5,204 nt of DNA, taken from Candidatus Nitrosocosmicus sp. (GTDB lineage: Archaea > Thermoproteota > Nitrososphaeria > Nitrososphaerales > Nitrososphaeraceae). Made by a program: the position numbers and the translations under genes. Below, piece by piece: positions 1 through 5,148 of the stretch. Positions within the stretch are counted from its first letter, which is position 1. Each line of letters starts with the position of its first letter. The stretch lies in NCBI GenBank assembly GCA_030452275.1, contig JAKDMR010000178.1, positions 1 to 5,204 on the forward strand, given 5' to 3'. The notes beneath the pieces were generated by a model that did not search any database, was not told where the DNA came from, and saw nothing but the letters and a program-made list of their open reading frames with translations.

Positions 1-14
1 TTATTATAATAAAA

Positions 15-24
15 CTTATAAAAT
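15..24 (+). promoter_or_regulatory. Candidate distal TATA box upstream of the oxidoreductase gene
   Basis: The sequence CTTATAAAAT resembles an archaeal TATA box. A transcript starting about 25 bases downstream would begin near base 45, just ahead of an ATG at 52. It would give the oxidoreductase gene a leader of about 60 bases. A second TATA-like stretch at 67-74 competes with it, and the sequence alone does not settle which is used. Confidence 0.4.
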
Positions 25-51
25 AAGTATCATTTCAGTGATAATATAGAA

Positions 52-105
52 ATGGGGAATTATGGAATTATAAGAGAATTTATGGTATTGGGGGTAAATA
101 ATTAA
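52..105 (+). other. Possible 17-codon leader ORF ahead of the oxidoreductase gene
   Basis: An ATG at 52 opens a short frame encoding MGNYGIIREFMVLGVNN and ending at TAA 103-105. That stop directly abuts the GTG start of the oxidoreductase at 106, in the same frame. The ATG lies about 32 bases from the TATA-like box at 15-24, a distance like that seen at the other genes here. The peptide matches nothing I recognise and the frame may be chance. It could be a leader peptide coupled to the downstream start. The oxidoreductase does not need it as an N-terminus, because the family's first beta strand starts at the GTG. Confidence 0.2.
67..74 (+). promoter_or_regulatory. Candidate proximal TATA box for the oxidoreductase gene
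   Basis: ATTATAAG is centred about 35 bases ahead of GTG 106, the same spacing as the TATA-like box before the galT-like gene. Its use would give a leader of roughly 10 bases. That transcript would still include GGGGGT at 90-95, a weak anti-Shine-Dalgarno match 10 bases before the start. Confidence 0.35.
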
Positions 106-1185
106 GTGAAAATAAAATTCGGATTGACATTTGGCCTAAACGTCGCTAGATTGGGGCTGGATGAAATGCAGGTAATAACTGCAGCACAAATTGCAGATAG
201 GACTAATTTTGATTCTGTGTGGGCGATGGATCATACAAATGTACCTCAATGGAAAAACGCTGTAGTAAATGATGCCTGGTTAATGTTAGCAGCAATCGGG
301 GCGGTCACCAACAACGTGGAGTTAGGAACATGCGTAACAGATGCCATTAGGAGGCACCCTTCAACTATCGCTTTGTCGACGGTGACACTGGATAGGATTA
401 CTAAAGGTAGGGGCATATTAGGAATTGGTGCCGGAGAGGCACAGAATGTGGTTGATTTTGGCATTGAATTCAGTAAACCTGTATCAAAATTTAAGGAGCA
501 ATTGGAAGTAATTGAAAAACTTTTTGAATCCCATCCAGACAATCATGTAAATTACCAGGGTAAATACTATAGCCTAGTTGAAGCTTGTTTACAAGCAAAA
601 CCTATTAGAAAACCTCGACCACCGGTATATATCGCTGCAGGGGCACCAAAAACTCTGGAACTGTGTGCAACATATGGAGACGGATGGATACCTATTGGCT
701 ATACACCAGCCTTATTTGAACATCATGCAAATGTCATTAAGGATCATGCAAAGAGATTAGGCAGGGACATATCCACCTTTGAGTTTGCAAATGATGTTGA
801 TGTTTATTTTGCAGCAGACGGAGAAGCAGCCTGGGAAAAGATGAAAAACGCAGTTAAAGTCAGCCTATACAAACCTGAATTATTGAAGGTTCACAATATA
901 CAGCAGGATTCCGAGTTTGATTTTAGGAGATACTTTACAGAATATGCCATGAACAAACCAGAATTGATGGAGCAAATGAAAAAAGCATCTTTACAAATTC
1001 CTGATGATGTGGCAAGAACTGCCATAGGTGTTGGTAGCCCAGATGATGTAATAGAAATGTTGGAACGCTTTATAAAAGCCGGTACAAACCATTTCATAAT
1101 TCGGTTCTGGGGTGAGGGGCTTTATCAAAACATAGAGACCTTTGGAAATAAAGTTGTTCCATATTTTGCTGACATGCAAAAATAA
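106..1185 (+). CDS. LLM-class F420-dependent oxidoreductase (Fgd/Adf/Mer-like)
   Basis: This is a 359-residue TIM-barrel protein of the bacterial luciferase-like superfamily, in the branch that uses coenzyme F420 for hydride transfer. Members include methylene-tetrahydromethanopterin reductase (Mer), F420-dependent secondary alcohol dehydrogenase (Adf) and F420-dependent glucose-6-phosphate dehydrogenase (Fgd). Visible motifs are MDH at 41-43, GTCVTDAIRRHPS at 74-86, GIGAGE at 106-111, an IAAGAP motif at 176-181, GDGWIP at 191-196 and a C-terminal VGSPDDVIEML near 309-319. His43 and Glu111 align by eye with the catalytic His and Glu of Fgd. Cys76-Val77 sits where F420 members have a non-prolyl cis peptide. 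The GTG start is chosen because TAA lies immediately upstream in frame and MKIKFGL is a natural first strand. The protein is slightly longer than the usual 320-340 residues. It is probably soluble, with no signal peptide or membrane segment. The substrate cannot be read from the sequence, and FMN use is possible. Confidence 0.9.
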   Translation: MKIKFGLTFGLNVARLGLDEMQVITAAQIADRTNFDSVWAMDHTNVPQWKNAVVNDAWLMLAAIGAVTNNVELGTCVTDAIRRHPSTIALSTVTLDRITKGRGILGIGAGEAQNVVDFGIEFSKPVSKFKEQLEVIEKLFESHPDNHVNYQGKYYSLVEACLQAKPIRKPRPPVYIAAGAPKTLELCATYGDGWIPIGYTPALFEHHANVIKDHAKRLGRDISTFEFANDVDVYFAADGEAAWEKMKNAVKVSLYKPELLKVHNIQQDSEFDFRRYFTEYAMNKPELMEQMKKASLQIPDDVARTAIGVGSPDDVIEMLERFIKAGTNHFIIRFWGEGLYQNIETFGNKVVPYFADMQK

Positions 1186-1186
1186 C

Positions 1187-1194
1187 TTTTTTTT
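1187..1194 (+). terminator. Oligo-T terminator after the oxidoreductase gene
   Basis: A run of eight T begins one base after the oxidoreductase stop codon and fills the 10-base gap before the convergent nuclease gene. Archaeal RNA polymerase terminates at U-tracts without needing a hairpin, so this is a likely terminator. On the other strand, a shorter T-rich stretch (TTATTTTT, 1175-1182) could end the nuclease transcript inside the tail of the oxidoreductase gene. Confidence 0.6.
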
Positions 1195-1195
1195 C

Positions 1196-2248
1196 TCAAA
1201 AATAAATATCTAATGATTTTGTTTTCGAAAGTCGCTTTGATTCTTTCCTTACTTTCCTACTACCTCTAGTTACGGACTCTGCATCATATCCTAATTTGAC
1301 TAGATAATTAGCAAACTCTTCCTCAAACCCATGAAAAGTGTATATTTTGCGGGGGTTGCATTGTTTTATAACTTCCAGCAACTCGCTATGATCACAATGA
1401 TCGCTGAAAGGGATCACATAATCTAGGTTCATCATGTTTCTGTAGTTTCTATTTATTGCCCAACCACTAAAGCCTATAGTAATCGCACCATACTTTTCCC
1501 TATATTGAGATATCTTGGGATGCTTACCGTTTGTCAAAGGATGTATCATTATCCATGGTCCCTTCTCCAATAAACCCAATTCTATCGCATCTGTCAATGT
1601 CGTAGAATTTTCTAAGGACACTCCAAATTGCTTGTACATTTGATTGAACTTGAATATTTCATCATGAACGATCAGCGGCTTCCAAGCACCAAATAATGAG
1701 GTAAGGACCTGTGCCTTCCCCAATGAATATCCCATTAAGATGACTGGGATTCCTCTGCCATACATTTCTGAAACTAAAGAATTTACCGAATGTGTGATCT
1801 GCGCTATTGGAGGGAAAACATATTCAGGCTTCCCAAAAGTTGTTTCAATAATCAGGGTTTCGGCTCTTGGAATAGCTGGCTTTTTCAGAAAAGCTCTATC
1901 CCTCATAGATAAGTCACCTGTATAGAAAATCTCGTTTCCAATCAAAAGACCTTTCGATCCTAAAATGTGTCCAGTATCAACCAATGTGCAATCATCTTGA
2001 AAACAAAGTTCCTTTTCAAAGTAGTAGCCACGAAGGTTTGCAATCGCAGCAGTCTCAGGCGAGCACATTATCTTATTTCTTAAATTGAATTTCTTGATCG
2101 CAGTCTTATTTAACAAATGGTCAATATGTGCGTGCGAGACGAAAACATAATTTTCATCTAATATTTGCCTCGGGTCTAGGTATATTTTTTTTTCTTTGCT
2201 TGTAAGTATTATTTGGTGTTTTGTATCCGAGGTTATTTGGTATAGCAC
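1196..2248 (-). CDS. Beta-CASP metallo-beta-lactamase nuclease (mRNA 3'-end-processing / ligase-associated exonuclease-like)
   Basis: This is a 350-residue metallo-beta-lactamase protein with a beta-CASP insert, a family of Zn-dependent RNA and DNA nucleases. The metal-binding signature HAHIDH is at 39-44, followed by His94 (GHILGS), Asp112 (TGD) and Glu135 in ETTFG (beta-CASP motif A). The insert carries YSLGKAQ at 174-180. The C-terminal beta-CASP motifs are SDHCDH at 282-287 (motif B, His284) and FHGF at 305-308 (motif C, His306). All expected metal ligands are present, so it should be active. It lacks the KH domains of the roughly 640-residue archaeal CPSF1/FttA factor. Its size and motif style resemble the small proteins annotated as mRNA 3'-end processing factor or as DNA-ligase-associated exonuclease. 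The tail (328-345) is rich in Lys/Arg, suiting nucleic-acid contact. GTG is the only plausible start, since an in-frame TAA lies 12 bases upstream. Whether it acts on RNA or DNA is unresolved. Confidence 0.9.
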   Translation of the reverse strand: MLYQITSDTKHQIILTSKEKKIYLDPRQILDENYVFVSHAHIDHLLNKTAIKKFNLRNKIMCSPETAAIANLRGYYFEKELCFQDDCTLVDTGHILGSKGLLIGNEIFYTGDLSMRDRAFLKKPAIPRAETLIIETTFGKPEYVFPPIAQITHSVNSLVSEMYGRGIPVILMGYSLGKAQVLTSLFGAWKPLIVHDEIFKFNQMYKQFGVSLENSTTLTDAIELGLLEKGPWIMIHPLTNGKHPKISQYREKYGAITIGFSGWAINRNYRNMMNLDYVIPFSDHCDHSELLEVIKQCNPRKIYTFHGFEEEFANYLVKLGYDAESVTRGSRKVRKESKRLSKTKSLDIYF

Positions 2249-2270
2249 TGTTAGAATATCTTACAGAGCT

Positions 2271-2281
2271 TATTTATTTAA
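2271..2281 (-). promoter_or_regulatory. Candidate TATA box of the beta-CASP nuclease gene
   Basis: Read on the minus strand this is TTAAATAAATA, centred about 28 bases before the GTG start. No Shine-Dalgarno sequence lies between it and the GTG. Transcription would begin at or within a few bases of the start codon, giving a leaderless mRNA. Confidence 0.5.
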
Positions 2282-2310
2282 TATTATTTCATATATTTAA
2301 GTACATTAAA

Positions 2311-2323
2311 ATTAAATTTATAT
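2311..2323 (+). promoter_or_regulatory. Candidate TATA box of apgM
   Basis: ATTAAATTTATAT lies about 24 bases ahead of the TTG start of apgM, with no ribosome-binding site between them, again predicting a leaderless transcript. A second AT-rich candidate, ATATATTTAA at 2291-2300, would give a leader of about 20 bases. The box is back to back with that of the divergent nuclease gene in a 93-base spacer. Confidence 0.5.
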
Positions 2324-2341
2324 TGAATCAAAATTAAGAAA

Positions 2342-3628
2342 TTGAATCAATCCAAGATTATTTATGTTTTGCTTGATGGTATAGGCGACTTACCACATCC
2401 GGATCTGAATTATTTAACCCCTCTGGAAGCGGCATATACACCACATCTTGATAGGATTGCCAGAATGGGGGTTTCAGGCCAAGTTGTGAGTGTTGGAGAT
2501 GGAATTGCTCCTCAGTCTGATATAGCAGTTTTTAATATGTTGGGCTACAATTTTAGAGACATCGAATATTTTGGGAGGGGAGTTGTAGAATGCATCGGGT
2601 GTGGTATTGAGTTTAGGGAGGGAGATCTAGCACTAAGAGGTAATTTTGCAACAATTGACTCAACAAGTAAGAAAATTCTAGACAGACGGGCGGGTAGAAT
2701 TGTGACAGAGGCCGACTCGTCTAACATCTGTGATCTTATCAGAAAGAATGTCAAGATAGAAGGTGTAGAGTTCTCGATAGAGCCAACTATCGGACATAGA
2801 GTTGTATTACGTTTCAGGAAGGAGGAAATAACCCTAGGCGAGAACATTACAAATACTGACCCAGCATATGATAAGATTAATGGGATTGGAATCGCATTGG
2901 ATACATCCAGAGGAGATTTATATGTTGCAAAATCAAATCCAAAGGACTCGAATTCTCAATTATCCGCCACTATCATAAATCAGTTCTCTGATCAAGTAAT
3001 AGAACTACTAGATAATTGTTCGGTGAATGTAAACAGGAAGGAAAAGAATTTGTTGCCAATAAATTGTATTTTATTGAGAGATGCAGGGAATAGATATCCC
3101 CATTTACAGAGTATTAATGATAAATACAATCTAGATTTCGCATCTCTTGTTGACATGCCTGTAGAAATAGGAATTTCGCAGATACTGGGAATGAAGTTAT
3201 ACAATGCTGGCTTGCCGAATGAATATGAATTAAAGGCAATCGAATTACTAAAAGTAATTGACAATCACGATGTTGTATATGTCCATATTAAAGGTCCTGA
3301 TGAATTTGGACATGATGGGAATGCCAAGGGTAAGAAAAGAAATATAGAGGAAATCGATCAACTTTTTTTTAGGAAGATCTTAGAAGGAATCAGCACAACC
3401 ACAGGCAAGGAAATCTATTTTATAATTTCAGGTGATCACTCAACACCCTGTATAAAAAAGGCCCACACCGACGATCCCATACCCATCATCGTTTCGGGCC
3501 AAGGCATAAAGAAAGATACCACATCTAGATTTACAGAATCAAATTCCAAGAGGGGATCATTAGGTAAAATTTATGGATATCAGGTACTAAATACCGCCAT
3601 CAAGCAATTAGACAACCGGAAACGCTGA
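2342..3628 (+). CDS. apgM: Archaeal-type 2,3-bisphosphoglycerate-independent phosphoglycerate mutase
   Basis: The predicted reaction is interconversion of 3- and 2-phosphoglycerate in cytoplasmic glycolysis/gluconeogenesis. The protein has 428 residues, close to the usual 400-430, in the alkaline-phosphatase superfamily with two metal ions. Metal and catalytic residues are in place: Asp12 in LLDG, the nucleophile Ser59 in QSDIA, Asp320 and His324 in GPDEFGHDG, Asp365-His366 in GDHSTP and His375 in AHTDDPIP. Other family landmarks are TPLEAA at 26-31, GRG at 78-80, RGNFAT at 99-104, DRRAGR at 114-119, IGHRVVLR at 150-157 and the late RGSLGKIYG. The family's usual S-D-x-A-H motif ends in Val63 here rather than His, and the region around 245-283 is divergent. 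TTG 2342 is the only plausible start, as a TGA lies 18 bases upstream in frame. If not a mutase, it is a related phosphotransferase. Confidence 0.9.
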   Translation: MNQSKIIYVLLDGIGDLPHPDLNYLTPLEAAYTPHLDRIARMGVSGQVVSVGDGIAPQSDIAVFNMLGYNFRDIEYFGRGVVECIGCGIEFREGDLALRGNFATIDSTSKKILDRRAGRIVTEADSSNICDLIRKNVKIEGVEFSIEPTIGHRVVLRFRKEEITLGENITNTDPAYDKINGIGIALDTSRGDLYVAKSNPKDSNSQLSATIINQFSDQVIELLDNCSVNVNRKEKNLLPINCILLRDAGNRYPHLQSINDKYNLDFASLVDMPVEIGISQILGMKLYNAGLPNEYELKAIELLKVIDNHDVVYVHIKGPDEFGHDGNAKGKKRNIEEIDQLFFRKILEGISTTTGKEIYFIISGDHSTPCIKKAHTDDPIPIIVSGQGIKKDTTSRFTESNSKRGSLGKIYGYQVLNTAIKQLDNRKR

Positions 3629-3635
3629 TCACGCA

Positions 3636-4913
3636 TTAATTAGTAGGTTTGAATCTCAACAGTGCTCCTATTTTTCCAAGGCTTTGAATCTGAGCCCCTT
3701 CTTCGGTTTTGGAAGAAATTATGTCAAGTTTTGTTCCAGCCAGTAATGCATATTCTTCCAAGTAGTCTATGAAATCCTTTTCATTAATTAAGTAGTCCTG
3801 CCCATCACATTTCGAACAAGGGCTAGAAAGTATGTTTTGTTTTGTTTCAACTAGTTGGTCTCTTTCAACTATTCTTTCATATCTGAAATCACATTTCTTG
3901 CAAATTGCTTCTAGATATATTAAATCAATACTGTCGGTTGCGATAATAGAATCTATTATTCCTGCTTTTAAATTATTTACGACATCATTCAAGCCATATA
4001 TTCCTAAACCCTTTCCAGAAAATACTTCACCCATGAATTTCTTCACTATTTTCTTTTCCTCCATGGATCGGAATTCAGACATTATTCCTTGATCGTTTAC
4101 TTTGTCAATGATTTCTCTTACCCCTTCGTCGCCAGAATAAGAGGTATCTAATGTAGCAATGATATTATTCTGCAGCCTATAGTCGAGATATTCCTCTCTG
4201 ACAAAAGTCTCTTTTGTGGGTCCCGGGCCCCCCACAATCAGACCCTTGACGGTAAATTGATCAATAAAAATTTTTTGCGCATAATTTGCAATACGATGAT
4301 AATATTCGTTAAGTTCATTATCTCTGAGTCGTTCAAATCTTCGGGCAGATTGCCCTCCTTGACGATGCTTACCTGAAACCCCAGAAGTTAAAGTCTCAAT
4401 TGTTTCCCATCTATCACCAGTTAATATTCCCAACCCTGCCTCTTGAGTGTCTATAGATATAATGGCAATAGTACGATCATCTTTTAGCATATCTTTAATA
4501 TGATCTATCCAAAAATGATCATCACATCTATACAAGTTAATCTGAACTGGTTTTGGAGGTACAACCGTGAATATTTCTATCTTTTCAGTTCCTAAACCTT
4601 TTCCAGTAGGAATGGCTCCGCAAAAAATAACCAATCCGTTTTCAGGAGGTTCCTTATATAACTTTAATTGTTCCATAGTTTTGTTAAGAGCATCCTGAAC
4701 ATGATTTCTGGTCAAATCTGATTTTATGTTTGATGCCGTTCCGGCTTCATTTCTCAATTGCGCTAGAACATCAAAGATTGGTCTTTTTGGGGGAATATAA
4801 ACGGTAACTAGTTCAGTACCATGACCAGTTATCTTAGATAGGTCATTTAACATTTTAGTCAATTTATATTTTTTTACTGAATCCCATTTTTCGTCACTAC
4901 TTGACTGAGGCAC
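3636..4913 (-). CDS. prf1: Peptide chain release factor aRF1 (class 1)
   Basis: aRF1 recognises all three stop codons in the ribosomal A site and triggers release of the finished protein. The 425-residue protein shows the three-domain layout of eukaryotic/archaeal RF1. Domain 1 carries the stop-decoding TASNIKS loop (59-65) and the YxCxxxF motif (Tyr128, Cys130, Phe134). Domain 2 carries the universal GGQ (186-188) in a basic context, GKHRQGGQSARRFERLRD. Domain 3 carries GLIVGGPGPTK (224-234), GIYGLNDV (304-311) and a zinc-ribbon-like pair, CKKC (338-341) and CSKC (366-369). All key motifs are intact and length is normal for archaea. The start is GTG, because an in-frame TAA lies 15 bases upstream and no other start fits. 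It is divergent from the galT-like gene and converges with apgM across 7 bases. In the cell it would work with aEF1A and ABCE1, which are not encoded here. Confidence 0.98.
   Translation of the reverse strand: MPQSSSDEKWDSVKKYKLTKMLNDLSKITGHGTELVTVYIPPKRPIFDVLAQLRNEAGTASNIKSDLTRNHVQDALNKTMEQLKLYKEPPENGLVIFCGAIPTGKGLGTEKIEIFTVVPPKPVQINLYRCDDHFWIDHIKDMLKDDRTIAIISIDTQEAGLGILTGDRWETIETLTSGVSGKHRQGGQSARRFERLRDNELNEYYHRIANYAQKIFIDQFTVKGLIVGGPGPTKETFVREEYLDYRLQNNIIATLDTSYSGDEGVREIIDKVNDQGIMSEFRSMEEKKIVKKFMGEVFSGKGLGIYGLNDVVNNLKAGIIDSIIATDSIDLIYLEAICKKCDFRYERIVERDQLVETKQNILSSPCSKCDGQDYLINEKDFIDYLEEYALLAGTKLDIISSKTEEGAQIQSLGKIGALLRFKPTN
4214..4237. repeat. prf1: GC-rich inverted repeat inside prf1
   Basis: The arms TTGTGGG (4214-4220) and CCCACAA (4231-4237) are perfectly complementary over 7 bases, around a 10-base GC-rich loop containing CCCGGG and GGGCCC. 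It overlaps the codons for the conserved IVGGPGPTK segment of aRF1, so protein constraint explains at least part of it. Confidence 0.5.
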
Positions 4914-4931
4914 AAATGTTATTTGCTTTTA

Positions 4932-4942
4932 CTTAATTTAAT
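4932..4942 (-). promoter_or_regulatory. prf1: Candidate proximal TATA box of prf1
   Basis: The minus strand reads ATTAAATTAAG, centred about 24 bases before the GTG start of prf1. With no Shine-Dalgarno motif in the intervening bases, a leaderless mRNA is expected from this box. Confidence 0.45.
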
Positions 4943-5058
4943 TTTTGACACTTTAGCCGTTCGAGGGATTCATACCAAGATGATAATTACAGCGGATCAC
5001 ATTTTTCAACATATTTTGCAAAAACGAAATTTTGTCGAATGATCGAGGCTATTTTCTT

Positions 5059-5070
5059 AATTTTTTATAT
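5059..5070 (-). promoter_or_regulatory. Second minus-strand TATA-like box upstream of prf1
   Basis: The minus strand reads ATATAAAAAATT, closer to the archaeal TATA consensus than the proximal box. Initiation about 25 bases downstream (near 5040) would give prf1 a leader of roughly 125 bases or produce a separate short RNA. AT-richness alone could also create it. Confidence 0.3.
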
Positions 5071-5080
5071 CAAGAATTAT

Positions 5081-5099
5081 TCCTTTTACAAAAAAAGGA
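5081..5099. repeat. Short inverted repeat upstream of the galT-like promoter
   Basis: TCCTTTT (5081-5087) pairs perfectly with AAAAGGA (5093-5099) around a 5-base loop. It sits about 10 bases upstream of the TATA-like box at 5109-5118, a position suitable for an activator or regulator site. A 7-base arm pair in AT-rich DNA can occur by chance. Confidence 0.35.
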
Positions 5100-5108
5100 T
5101 ACATAATA

Positions 5109-5118
5109 CTTATTTAAA
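5109..5118 (+). promoter_or_regulatory. Candidate TATA box of the galT-like gene
   Basis: CTTATTTAAA is centred about 35 bases before the TTG start at 5149. It predicts a transcript with a leader of about 10 bases or less, including AGGT at 5138-5141 as a weak ribosome-binding match. Confidence 0.5.
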
Positions 5119-5148
5119 GCAATTTGGTGAACTTTTTAGGTAGAAAAA

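Larger units (their letters stand above)
4914..5148. other. Divergent intergenic region between prf1 and the galT-like gene
   Basis: This 235-base AT-rich spacer is the longest gene-free stretch in the window. It holds a prf1-proximal TATA-like box (4932-4942, minus), a second minus-strand TATA-like box (5059-5070), a 7-base-pair hairpin (5081-5099) and a TATA-like box for the galT-like gene (5109-5118). Only very short ORFs occur (about 20 codons on each strand), none convincing. No tRNA, C/D-box RNA or terminator hairpin could be supported. Confidence 0.6.

Noticed and set aside
28..43. Hairpin TATCA/TGATA in the first leader
   Set aside because: It is only five base pairs, AT-rich, and lies mostly upstream of the likely transcription starts, so it is not supported as a terminator or riboswitch.
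246..542. 98-codon ORF opposite the oxidoreductase gene, and similar antisense ORFs in the other genes
   Set aside because: They lie wholly within well-supported genes on the opposite strand or another frame, show no domain-like pattern and lack promoters of their own.
106..1185. Naming the oxidoreductase mer
   Set aside because: The catalytic residues look at least as close to Fgd and Adf, the protein is longer than Mer, and no methanopterin pathway gene is adjacent.
4951..4980. tRNA-like segment GTTCGAGG...CATACCA
   Set aside because: The GTTCGA looks like a T-loop and the segment ends in CCA, but the base that should be C61 is G, the flanking T-stem bases do not pair, and no matching acceptor, D or anticodon arms are found on either strand.
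4980..5042. 20-codon ORF on the plus strand (begins MIITADHIFQ)
   Set aside because: There is no TATA-like box or ribosome-binding site at a useful distance, no recognisable sequence, and ORFs this short are expected by chance.
4978..5046. Possible C/D-box guide RNA (GATGATAA, later ATGATC)
   Set aside because: The candidate C box has a mismatch in its core and no CTGA D box follows within a suitable distance.
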